The notes under the pieces: model-generated | What the model was told of the DNA's origin: nothing | The model's database searches: none | Seen by the model: the letters and a program-made list of their open reading frames with translations, nothing else | Origin: JAKLKS01 sp964370855 | Lineage (GTDB): Bacteria; Planctomycetota; JAJSAM01; JAKLKS01 | Assembly: GCA_964370855.1 (NCBI GenBank) | Contig: CAYJMF010000090.1 | Span: forward strand, 1-19,450 | Direction: 5' to 3' | DNA length: 19,450 nucleotides | Made by a program: the position numbers and the translations under genes | Part shown: piece by piece, positions 6,962 to 14,148 of the stretch | How positions within the stretch are numbered: the first letter of the stretch is position 1 | Layout of the letters: each line of letters opens with the position of its first letter

Positions 6962-7933
6962 ATGGGGCGTGCGACGGCGTGGTCGGCGGCGATCCTCGGG
7001 GCCGCGCTCCTCGCGGGGGGCGGCGCTCCCCGGCCCCCGGCGGCGAGGGCCGAGGGCGGCGGCGGGAGCCCCGTCCTCGCCCGGGGCTTCCTTCGCCCCG
7101 AGGCCCTGCTGCGGCTCACGGCGCGGACCGCCGGCCTCGTCGTCTCCGTGGCGAAGATCGAGGGCGACCGCGTGGAGCCGGGGGAGCCCCTCGTCCTCCT
7201 CGACGACGCCGACGAGGCGATCCTCGTGGCGCTGGCGAGGAACGACGTCGAGACCGCGGAGCTGAACCTGAGGAAGATCCGCTCCGGCCCCCGCCCCGAG
7301 GACCTCGAACGGGCGAGGGCGTTCCTCGAGGAGGGGAAGGCCGGGCTGGAGCTCGCCGAGCGGACGCTGGAGGCGGACATGAAGCTGTTCGAGGGGAGCA
7401 TCATCTCGGACCTCAGCCGCCGCCGCTCGGAGCGGTCCCTGGAGGCGGCCCGCGCCGTGGCGGAGGCGCGCCGGCTCGACCTCGCCATCATGGAGAAGGG
7501 GGCGCGGCCCGAGGACCTGCGCCTCGCCGAGGTCGAGGTGGAGCGCCAGAAGTCCCGGCTCGCCCAGAGGGAGAGGGAGCAGGCCCGCACCCGCATCGCC
7601 GGCCGGCGCGAAGGGCCCGCCCTCGTGTCGCGCATCCTCGTCGAGGAGGGGCAGTGGGTCGAGGCGGGCCGCGAGGTCGCGGAACTCGTCTACATGGACC
7701 GCCTCCGCGTGGAGATGGACCTCTCCGGCGCGGCCGCGGACCGCGTCGCGCGCGGGGGCCGTGCGGTCGTGCGCTCCGCCCGCCATCCCGGAGTGGAGCT
7801 CGAGGCCGGGGTGGCCCGCGTGTCCCCCGTGATCGACCCCGCCTCGGGGACCGTCAGGGTCGCCGTCGAGGCCGCGAACCCCGGCCACCGCTTCCGTCCC
7901 GGCGAGGAGGCCGAGGTGGAGTTCCGCCCTTGA
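6962..7933 (+). CDS. HlyD/RND-type periplasmic adaptor
   Basis: This is a 323-aa adaptor (membrane-fusion) protein. The ATG at 6962 is preferred over the GTG at 6956 because GGGAGG lies 5 bases before the ATG and overlaps the GTG. An N-terminal hydrophobic segment (residues 6-20) followed by 'PPAARA' at 25-30 looks like a cleavable signal or anchor. The barrel-sandwich halves lie at ~52-82 ('GLVVSVAKIEGDRVEPGEPL') and ~218-245 ('VSRILVEEGQWVEAGREVAEL'). Between them is a long coiled-coil hairpin, ~88-215, containing two 'G-x-RPEDL' motifs (109 and 180) typical of this family. A beta-barrel follows (~247-323). Adaptors normally join an inner-membrane pump to an outer-membrane channel, and neither is encoded nearby. 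The next gene begins 28 bases downstream. Confidence 0.92.
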   Translation: MGRATAWSAAILGAALLAGGGAPRPPAARAEGGGGSPVLARGFLRPEALLRLTARTAGLVVSVAKIEGDRVEPGEPLVLLDDADEAILVALARNDVETAELNLRKIRSGPRPEDLERARAFLEEGKAGLELAERTLEADMKLFEGSIISDLSRRRSERSLEAARAVAEARRLDLAIMEKGARPEDLRLAEVEVERQKSRLAQREREQARTRIAGRREGPALVSRILVEEGQWVEAGREVAELVYMDRLRVEMDLSGAAADRVARGGRAVVRSARHPGVELEAGVARVSPVIDPASGTVRVAVEAANPGHRFRPGEEAEVEFRP

Positions 7934-7961
7934 CCGGGGAGCCCCCCGCCGGGGCCCGCTG

Positions 7962-10070
7962 ATGGCCGGCTCGCGTCCCGACTGTCCGGCCCTCGCCCGC
8001 GGCTCACGGTGCGTCCGGCAGACCGAGGACGGGAAGGTCCACTGGGTCGTACGGGCCGGAGGGTCGGGAAAGTACCTCCGCGTCGGCGCCCGCGAGGCCG
8101 TGATGCTGGAGCTCGTGGACGGGAACAGGACCGTGGAGGAGATCGCCGTCGGCTACACGGCCCGCGCGAAGGAGCCCGTGACGGCGGCGGACGTGTCCGG
8201 GTTCGTGGCCCGGATGCGGAAGTTCGCCGTCATCGAGGAGACGGCGGAGATGAAGAACCTCCTCCTCGTGGAGAAGGCCCGCCAGAAGCGCCAGGAGCGG
8301 CTCTTCGCGGGGAAGTCCGGCGCGCTCCTCTTCTGGCGCGTCCCCCTGCTCAACCCCGACGGGTTCCTCACGATCCTCGAGCGGCGGGTCCGCTGGGTCT
8401 TCACGGGCTGGTTCCTCGCGGCCGCCGGGATCCTCGTGGCCGCGGCGGCGGCGGTGCTGGCGGCGCGCTCCGACGAGGTGTTCTCCCACCTCCGGAACTT
8501 CACCGGCATCTCCTCGGGGGCGGGGCTCAGCCTCGCGGCGGCCTGGGTCACGACCTTCACCGTGGTCGCCCTGCACGAGCTCTCCCACGGGGTCGCCTGC
8601 AAGCACTGGGGAGGGGAGGTCCACGAGATGGGCTTCCTGCTGCTCTTCTTCCAGCCCTGCTTCTACTGCAACGTGAACGATGCCTGGACCTTCGAGAGCC
8701 GCGCGCAGCGGCTCTGGGTGACGGCGGCGGGGGGCTTCACGGAGCTGGTGCTGGGCTCCACCTGCGTCCTCGTGTGGGCGGCCACGGACCCGGGGAGCGC
8801 GTTGCACGGGGTCTGCTACCTCGTCTTCATGATCTCCCTCTCCTCGACGCTGCTCTTCAACCTCAACCCGCTCATCAAGCTCGACGGGTACTACCTGCTG
8901 GCGGACCTCGTGAAGGTGGACAACCTCCGCGAGCGTTCCATGAAGCAGCTCGCCTGGCTCTTCCGGGGGCGGCTCCTCCGCATGCCCTCCGCCCCCGTCG
9001 CGAAGGATCTCCGGGAGGCGGTGATCCTCACCTCCTACGGGATCTCCTCCTCGCTCTACATGGGCGCGCTGCTGCTCGTCATCGCCCACGTGCTCCTCGG
9101 CGGCCTGGGCGGCGGGGGGGGGCCCGGGTTCCTCCTGACCTCCTTCCTCCTGTTCATCGGTTGGATGATTCTCAAGCCCGTCGTCGGGGCGGTGGGGGAT
9201 GCCATGAAGCACGGTGCGGCGACGCAGGCGGCGCGGCACGGGACCGGGGGAGCCCTCCTCCGGTGCGCGGCGGGGGCGGGGATCGTGGCCGTCGCGGCGT
9301 TCCTCGTCCCCTGGACGCGGACCGCGGGGGCCGAGGCCCGGGCGGAGCCGCGGACGACGGCGGAGGTCCGGTCGCCGCTCCGTGGCCGCATCGCGGAGAT
9401 CCTCGTCGCCGAGGGGGACCGCGTCCCCGCGGGGGCGCCGCTGCTCCGGATCGAGGCCCCCGTGGAGGCGGCCCTCGCGACGATGGAGAGGGAGACGGCG
9501 ACGCGGCTGCGGCGGGAGGCGCTGCGGCTCCACGGCGCGGGGGACGCCTCCCGTGCGGCGACCCTCGAGGACCAGGCCGAGGCGGCGCGCCTCAAGGCCG
9601 AGGACATGGAGGGGCGGATCGCCGAGGCCTCGGTCCCGAGCCCCCTCGCGGGCACGGTCCTCACCCACCGCGTCGGGGAGCTGGCGGGCTCCCCCGTGGC
9701 GAGGAACTCGACGATCCTCAAGGTGGGGGATCTCTCCCGGGTGCGGTTCCGGCCCCTCCTCGACGCCCGGGACGCGGGAGCCGTGCGGGAGGGGATGGAG
9801 GCGGAGATCCGGTTCCGCGAATCCCCCGGCACCCCGCTCCGGGGCAAGGTGGTGGCGGTCTCCAACGCCCCCCTGGACGCCGCCCGCGACGAGCGCGCGA
9901 AGGGCCTCGCGGGGCCCCACTGGGAGATCGTCGTCGAGGCGGAGAACACCGACGGGCGCGTGCTGCCCGGGATGTCGGGGGACGTGCGGGTGCTCCTCGG
10001 ACGCACGAGCCTCGCCGGCGCCCTCCTGCGCGGTGTGGGGGACGCCTTCCGCCCCGACGTGCTGCGGTAG
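7962..10070 (+). CDS. PqqD-like/M50 metalloprotease/adaptor fusion
   Basis: This is a 702-aa polytopic membrane protein. Residues ~24-95 resemble the PqqD fold ('YLRVGAREAVMLELVDGNRTVEEIA'), which binds leader peptides in RiPP systems. Membrane helices at ~145-168 and ~184-205 lead into the M50 zinc site, 'HELSH' (H205, E206, H209). 'NPLIKLDGYY' supplies the third ligand, D308. More helices follow (~255-300, ~360-410, ~435-452). The C-terminus holds a barrel-sandwich domain (~466-498 and ~555-590) around a helical insert (~500-555), then a beta-barrel (~591-685). All catalytic residues are intact, so it should be an active intramembrane or membrane-surface protease. Its ATG at 7962 has only a weak ribosome-binding site, suggesting translational coupling. 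A peptidase that both recognises and exports cargo is inferred from architecture; the family is known, the substrate is not. Confidence 0.92.
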   Translation: MAGSRPDCPALARGSRCVRQTEDGKVHWVVRAGGSGKYLRVGAREAVMLELVDGNRTVEEIAVGYTARAKEPVTAADVSGFVARMRKFAVIEETAEMKNLLLVEKARQKRQERLFAGKSGALLFWRVPLLNPDGFLTILERRVRWVFTGWFLAAAGILVAAAAAVLAARSDEVFSHLRNFTGISSGAGLSLAAAWVTTFTVVALHELSHGVACKHWGGEVHEMGFLLLFFQPCFYCNVNDAWTFESRAQRLWVTAAGGFTELVLGSTCVLVWAATDPGSALHGVCYLVFMISLSSTLLFNLNPLIKLDGYYLLADLVKVDNLRERSMKQLAWLFRGRLLRMPSAPVAKDLREAVILTSYGISSSLYMGALLLVIAHVLLGGLGGGGGPGFLLTSFLLFIGWMILKPVVGAVGDAMKHGAATQAARHGTGGALLRCAAGAGIVAVAAFLVPWTRTAGAEARAEPRTTAEVRSPLRGRIAEILVAEGDRVPAGAPLLRIEAPVEAALATMERETATRLRREALRLHGAGDASRAATLEDQAEAARLKAEDMEGRIAEASVPSPLAGTVLTHRVGELAGSPVARNSTILKVGDLSRVRFRPLLDARDAGAVREGMEAEIRFRESPGTPLRGKVVAVSNAPLDAARDERAKGLAGPHWEIVVEAENTDGRVLPGMSGDVRVLLGRTSLAGALLRGVGDAFRPDVLR

Positions 10071-10130
10071 CAGCCCGTCGCGCAAACAGCCCGCGACAGG
10101 TCGGGAGGTGGTCGCCGCGACGGGCTGCTA
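10068..10130. terminator. Palindrome containing both stops of a convergent gene pair
   Basis: Perfect 15-base arms at 10068-10082 and 10116-10130 (TAGCAGCCCGTCGCG and its inverse) flank a 33-base loop. The left arm begins with the TAG stop of the protease gene and the right arm ends with the TAG stop of pyrE on the other strand. A bidirectional terminator or transcript-end protector is likely. There is no T-run on either side, so intrinsic termination may be weak. Confidence 0.6.
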
Positions 10131-10832
10131 GCGCCACTCCTTTGCCGCGGCGGTCCCGTGCTTCGCGAAGTAGGCGAGGCAGCGGTCCCGGTCGGCGTCG
10201 GAGAGGCGGCCCGTGGCGCGAAGGTGGGTCAGGGCCTCCGTCATCGTGACGGCGGCGTGGACGGGGACCCCGCTGTCCTCGGTGAAGCGGACGAGGGCGT
10301 CCCTCCCGTCGGGGCCGACCTCCTCGCGCGCGACGGCGACCATGAGGGCGGGGAACTTCACCCCGGGCACCAGGGAGCGGAGGAGGTCGATGGCCTCGCG
10401 CTTCGTGGCGCCGTCGGTGAGCACGTCGTCCACCATGACGATGCGCTCCCCCTCGACGGGCCGGTGGCCGACGAGCACCGCCGCGGCGGCGGCCTTCGAC
10501 GAGGCCTCCTCGCCGTGGGTCTTCTTCTCCTTGCGATCGAAGAGGTAGGGCTTGCGCACCCCGCGCATGGAGAGCGCGATGGTGGTCGCCACGGCGAGGG
10601 GGACCCCCTTGTAGGCGGGCCCGAAGACGCTGTCGAACCCGTCCTCCCCGAGGACCTCCACGAGCTTCCCGGAGAAGGCCTCCCCGAGTTGGAGGAGCCC
10701 CTTCCCGTCCTCGACGAGCCCGAGGTTCACGAAGGTCGGCGAGACCCTCCCGCTCTTGAGGGTGAAGGTGCCGATGCGGAAGGCCCCGCACTCCCACAGG
10801 AAGTCCACGAACCGCCGCTGGTAGTCCTGCAT
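10128..10832 (-). CDS. pyrE: Orotate phosphoribosyltransferase
   Basis: This cytoplasmic enzyme joins orotate to PRPP to give orotidine 5'-phosphate in pyrimidine synthesis. The 234-aa product starts at ATG 10832, with AGGAGG five to six bases upstream. The PRPP-binding motif 'IVMVDDVLTDGATK' is at residues 131-144, with the adjacent acidic pair D135-D136. 'GPAYKG' (71-76) and the flexible catalytic loop 'FDRKEKKTHGE' (98-108) match the family. The N-terminus 'FLWECGAFRIGTFTLKSGRVSPTF' type also matches. It is some 20 residues longer than the Escherichia coli enzyme, mostly at the C-terminus. No other pyrimidine genes are adjacent. It is convergent with the export locus and separated from the upstream membrane-protein gene by an inverted-repeat element, so its own promoter would have to lie in or beside that element. 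Confidence 0.95.
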   Translation of the reverse strand: MQDYQRRFVDFLWECGAFRIGTFTLKSGRVSPTFVNLGLVEDGKGLLQLGEAFSGKLVEVLGEDGFDSVFGPAYKGVPLAVATTIALSMRGVRKPYLFDRKEKKTHGEEASSKAAAAAVLVGHRPVEGERIVMVDDVLTDGATKREAIDLLRSLVPGVKFPALMVAVAREEVGPDGRDALVRFTEDSGVPVHAAVTMTEALTHLRATGRLSDADRDRCLAYFAKHGTAAAKEWR

Positions 10833-10879
10833 CGCCCCTCCTCGAGTGGCCGGATGGGTCGATGGTACGGGGGGGTCTG

Positions 10880-10971
10880 CGGTACCCGACCCGATTCATC
10901 GGGGTCGGGCGACGGACCCCCGCCCGGCCGGAACCCTCGAGGTCAACCCCGATGAATCGGGTCGGGTACCG
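10880..10971. repeat. 92-bp inverted-repeat element with 26-bp perfect arms
   Basis: Arms 10880-10905 and 10946-10971 are perfect inverted copies (outer end CGGTACCCGACCCGATTCAT) around a 40-base loop. The sequence is unrelated to the 2107-2210 element but similar in size and organisation. The right arm encodes the last residues of the upstream membrane protein, and the stop codon lies directly beside it. It resembles a REP/MITE element rather than a terminator, as the arms are long and no T-run follows. Confidence 0.75.
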
Positions 10972-11794
10972 TATTCCCCCGCTCGAGGTAGAGGAGCGTC
11001 GCCCCGATCACGGCCAGGGGCTGCAGCGGGGGCAGGAGCGTCACCGGGATCCCGAGGCCCATGACGAGGGGCCAGCGGCGCAGCGCCCAGCGGATCCTCT
11101 CGCGGCCGCCGTAGCGCTTCCGGCCGAGGGGGATGTCGGTGAGCCCCATGCCCGCGAACCACGCCCCCGCGGCGGCGAAGAACGGCGCCCCCACGGCGGT
11201 GAAGGAGAGGACGAAGAGCGGGACCATCACCGCCGCCTGCACCGCGAGGAGCAGCAGGGCCGCCCGCGCGGCGCGGCCGAAGTCGGAGAGGAGGAGCCCC
11301 CACGGGCGCCCCGGGTCGGGCACGGAGAGGGCCCGGTCCTCGGTCTTCTCCGAGAGGAGGTCGTGGAAGGGGGCGTTGATCGCCCCGGCCGCTCCGAGGG
11401 TGGCGAAGAAGGCCGCCGCCACGGCCACGACCCGCAGGAGGTTCCTCGTACTCCAGGCGACGACCCCGCGGAGCCCGTCGATCCAGCCCCACCACGGTTC
11501 GGCGAACCCCGGGGAGGCGGAGTCCGCGAGGGAGACGGCGAGGACGACGAGGGCCGCGAAGACGGCGATGTCGATGACCAGGGGGAGGAGCACCCAGAGG
11601 AGGAGCCCGGGGTGGCGGCGGACGAAGGCCGCCCCGCGGAAGGGGGCGAGGAGGGCGGCGGCCCCCGCCGGCAGCCGGACCGGGGCGGGGCCCGGCGCTC
11701 CCGCCGGGGCGCCGCAGCGGGGACAGGGTCCCGCCCCGCCGGGCCCATCAACCGGTTCCCCGCACCGGCGGCAGCGGACGCCCGTCCCGTTCAT
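10943..11794 (-). CDS. EI24/CysZ-like membrane protein with zinc ribbon
   Basis: The 283-aa product begins with a short zinc ribbon, C8-x2-C11 and C24-x2-C27, then a Pro/Ala linker. Hydrophobic helices follow at about 64-90, 118-140, 178-212 and 243-270. The signature 'NAPFHDLLSEKTED' (140-153) is typical of the EI24/CysZ family, whose CysZ members import sulfate. This protein lacks the sulfur-gene context, so its substrate is unknown. The start is uncertain: in-frame ATGs at 11794, 11803 and 11806 all lack a clear ribosome-binding site, and I took the one nearest the ribbon. The last nine residues (TVPDPIHRG) are read from the inverted repeat 10880-10971, so the original C-terminus was probably different. 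The gene diverges from the methyltransferase gene. Confidence 0.85.
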   Translation of the reverse strand: MNGTGVRCRRCGEPVDGPGGAGPCPRCGAPAGAPGPAPVRLPAGAAALLAPFRGAAFVRRHPGLLLWVLLPLVIDIAVFAALVVLAVSLADSASPGFAEPWWGWIDGLRGVVAWSTRNLLRVVAVAAAFFATLGAAGAINAPFHDLLSEKTEDRALSVPDPGRPWGLLLSDFGRAARAALLLLAVQAAVMVPLFVLSFTAVGAPFFAAAGAWFAGMGLTDIPLGRKRYGGRERIRWALRRWPLVMGLGIPVTLLPPLQPLAVIGATLLYLERGNTVPDPIHRG

Positions 11795-11852
11795 GGCCGC
11801 CATCATCCCCGGGAGGGGCGGCGGGAGGAGGGAACTCCCGGCGCAGAGGGGT

Positions 11853-11879
11853 GGGGGCGGAAGCCCCCGGCCGTACAAT
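11853..11879 (+). promoter_or_regulatory. Hairpin and -10 element before the methyltransferase gene
   Basis: A GGGGGC-GGAA-GCCCCC hairpin (11853-11868) is followed by TACAAT (11874-11879), a good -10 hexamer without a recognisable -35. The ATG at 11891 is only 11 bases beyond the hexamer, which would give an almost leaderless transcript. No ribosome-binding site is visible before that ATG, which agrees with leaderless translation. Confidence 0.4.
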
Positions 11880-11890
11880 GGCGGTCGACC

Positions 11891-12547
11891 ATGGCCATCC
11901 CCGACCGCCGGAACCGCGGCGCCCCCGACCTCCTGATCCACGTCCTCTCCCTCCTCCCCTCCACGGTGGTCCTCGCCGCCGGCTCCACGGGACTGGCCCT
12001 CGCCTGGTTCCTCCTCGCCCGCCTCTCCTACGTCCTCTTCGTGGGCTTCTCCATCCGGGCGCAGGAGGAGCGGGGCTGGTACACGAAGCGGTTCGGGGCC
12101 GAAGCCGGGTTCCGCCGGTTCCGGCTCGTCGCCGCGGTGCTGATGAACAACGACGCCGTCGCCATCGGCCTCGTCTGCTGGATCGGGCGGGGCGCCTTCC
12201 CCCACGGCGCCGACGCCGCGATCCGGTGGGTGCTCGGCGGCCTCCTCGTCGTCCTGGGCATCGGCTTCAAGACCTGGGCCTCCCGGAGCCTGGGCGAGGG
12301 CGGCTACTGGTGGAAGGGCTCCTTCCTCCCCGACCCGGAGGAGCACCGCGTCGCCACGGGACCCTACCGCTGGTTCCACAACCCCATGTACACCGTCGGG
12401 TACCTCCACGCCTACGGGGCCGCCCTCATCCTGGGCTCCCTGCCGGGAGCCCTCGCCGCCCTGCTGGCCCAGGTCCTCGTCCTCGCCATGAACCACCTGG
12501 CGGAGAGGCCCCGGACCGAGACCCTGCGCACGCGTCCCGCCGCCTGA
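11891..12547 (+). CDS. Isoprenylcysteine/phospholipid-type membrane methyltransferase
   Basis: This 218-aa polytopic protein belongs to the ICMT/PEMT-like family of S-adenosylmethionine-dependent membrane methyltransferases. Hydrophobic helices are at about 14-34, 36-56, 78-98, 110-128 and 173-200. The cofactor-binding region is 'ATGPYRWFHNPMYTVGYL' (155-172), equivalent to the family G-P-Y-x-x-x-R/H-N/H-P-x-Y motif. A downstream 'ERPRTETL' (205-212) gives the charged C-terminal part usually present. In this protein the usual Arg-His-Pro is Phe-His-Asn-Pro. The natural acceptor (lipid, isoprenylated molecule or small amine) cannot be told. The ATG at 11891 lacks a ribosome-binding site, but it begins the first conserved-looking segment. 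The next gene starts 44 bases later on the same strand. Confidence 0.82.
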   Translation: MAIPDRRNRGAPDLLIHVLSLLPSTVVLAAGSTGLALAWFLLARLSYVLFVGFSIRAQEERGWYTKRFGAEAGFRRFRLVAAVLMNNDAVAIGLVCWIGRGAFPHGADAAIRWVLGGLLVVLGIGFKTWASRSLGEGGYWWKGSFLPDPEEHRVATGPYRWFHNPMYTVGYLHAYGAALILGSLPGALAALLAQVLVLAMNHLAERPRTETLRTRPAA

Positions 12548-12591
12548 CACAGGTCGACGCGCCGCGGAACCCCGGATACCATGGAATCCCC

Positions 12592-14148
12592 ATGAGAACC
12601 CTGCAGGCGCTCCTGTTCGTCGCGGCCCTGGCCGCCCTCCCCGCCCGCCCCGCCGCCGCCGACGATGCCTTCACCGCCCTCCGGCAGGAGTTCCCCGCGA
12701 AGATCGTCGAGCGGGGGACCCCCGGCGACCGGGTGAAGCTCGTCGCCCGGGTCGTCGGCTACGACGACGCCGACGGCGCGAAGCTCCTCGTCACGGGGCT
12801 CTCGGCCCTCGTGGACCGGCTCGACGGGGACCTCGAGACCTTCGCGACGGTCCGCAAGCAGTACGAGGAGATCAACGTCCCCCAGGACGTGATGAAGGAC
12901 AACTACAAGACCCGCACGGAGCTCCAGGACCGGATCATCGCCATGGAGGAGGACCAGCGGGCGGACGCGCAGGTCCTCGACGCCGTCCGGGACGGGCTGA
13001 GGAAGTACGGCAACACCCGGGCCCTCTCGACCCTCTCGACGGAGGCGAGGAAGATGAAGTCGGTCCGCGGGCGCGAGGTGCTCGCCGAGGGCCTCGGGGG
13101 CAACCCCGGTGGCATGGAGTCGGCCATCCGGCTCGGCCGGGACAAGGAGCCGTGGGTGCAGGCCGCCGCCCTCCGCGGGCTCCGCGGGCGGAGCGAGGAC
13201 CCGGTCTTCGAGTTCGCCAAGGAGAGCATCCTCTCCGAGCACTGGCCCGTCCGCCTCGAGGCGGGGCTCACCCTGGAGGGGATCAACCAGCCCCGCGTGC
13301 TCCCCGTCCTCATCGTCGCCCTCGGGAAGGAGGACGGCAGGCTGCGCGACGACTTCTGCGCCGTCCTTCGCCGCCTGACGAGCCAGAACTTCGACGCCGA
13401 CGCGGAGCAGTGGAAGCAGTGGTACGTGGAGAACCGCAGCGACCTCGAGGGCCCCGCGCCGGACACGGCCCTCTTCGGCTCCTTCAAGGGCAAGGCCGCG
13501 CCCCCGGAGAAGAAGTCCGTCTACGGCATCGACAGCCGCTCCCGCCACATCCTCTTCCTCATCGACACGAGCGGTTCCATGAAGATCCCGCTCCACTCCG
13601 CGAAGGGGACCCCGACGGGCCTCAGCCCCGAGGAGCTCGAGGAGCTCAACGCCACCAAGATCGAGCTCGCCAAGCGGGAGCTCAAGCGGGCCATCCGCGC
13701 CCTCGAGCCCGACGCCCAGTTCAACATCATCTCCTTCGCCACCAACGTCGTCATCTGGAAGCCCCGGATGGTCCGGGGCGACATGACCACCAAGAACGAG
13801 GCCTACGCCTTCATCCGCGACATGGAGGCCGCCGGCGGCACCTGGACCTACGGTGCCCTCCAGGAGGCGTTCCGCATCGCCGGCCTGGGGGTGCTGGACC
13901 GGCACTACGACCCCTCCGTGGACACCATCTACCTGATCTCCGACGGGGCGCCGACGGACAACGACATGGACAAGCCCCAGCTCCAGGACCCGAAGATCAT
14001 CCTCGAAGCCGTGGCCGCCTGGAACGCCATGGGCAAGGTCGTGATCCACGCCGTGGCCATCGACCCCAAGGCGGGGGGCGGGACCTTCATCGACTTCATG
14101 AAGAAGATCGCGCAGCGGAACAACGGACAGTACGTCCAGCGTGAGTAG
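12592..14148 (+). CDS. Secreted HEAT-repeat and VWA-domain protein (first of pair)
   Basis: The 518-aa product starts at ATG 12592 and opens with a clear signal peptide (MRTLQALLFVAALAALPARPAAA, cleaved near residue 23). Residues ~85-280 are helical and include HEAT-like units ('WVQAAALRGLRGRSEDPVFEF' type, then 'WPVRLEAGLTLEGINQPRVL'). A von Willebrand A domain covers ~315-518 with a complete metal-ion-dependent adhesion site: D325-T-S327-G-S329, T417/T419 and D451-G. It should therefore bind a divalent metal and a protein partner in the periplasm or outside the cell. It ends in 'QYVQRE' without an anchor. The stop overlaps the next gene by 8 bases, and that gene encodes a paralogue, so the two products probably act together. 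The partner is unknown. Confidence 0.93.
   Translation: MRTLQALLFVAALAALPARPAAADDAFTALRQEFPAKIVERGTPGDRVKLVARVVGYDDADGAKLLVTGLSALVDRLDGDLETFATVRKQYEEINVPQDVMKDNYKTRTELQDRIIAMEEDQRADAQVLDAVRDGLRKYGNTRALSTLSTEARKMKSVRGREVLAEGLGGNPGGMESAIRLGRDKEPWVQAAALRGLRGRSEDPVFEFAKESILSEHWPVRLEAGLTLEGINQPRVLPVLIVALGKEDGRLRDDFCAVLRRLTSQNFDADAEQWKQWYVENRSDLEGPAPDTALFGSFKGKAAPPEKKSVYGIDSRSRHILFLIDTSGSMKIPLHSAKGTPTGLSPEELEELNATKIELAKRELKRAIRALEPDAQFNIISFATNVVIWKPRMVRGDMTTKNEAYAFIRDMEAAGGTWTYGALQEAFRIAGLGVLDRHYDPSVDTIYLISDGAPTDNDMDKPQLQDPKIILEAVAAWNAMGKVVIHAVAIDPKAGGGTFIDFMKKIAQRNNGQYVQRE

Noticed and set aside
4125..7265. 1046-codon plus-strand open frame
   Set aside because: It overlaps the leader-like and GAF-adaptor genes in another frame and is almost entirely Arg/Gly/Pro, so it is a GC-driven shadow.
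4987..7635. 882-codon open frame on the minus strand
   Set aside because: It is antisense to the GAF-adaptor and adaptor genes, which have clear domains and ribosome-binding sites. The composition is low-complexity Arg/Gly/Glu/Val.
10068..10130. Phage or plasmid attachment site
   Set aside because: No integrase, tRNA gene or direct repeat is present; the palindrome is explained by the convergent gene ends.
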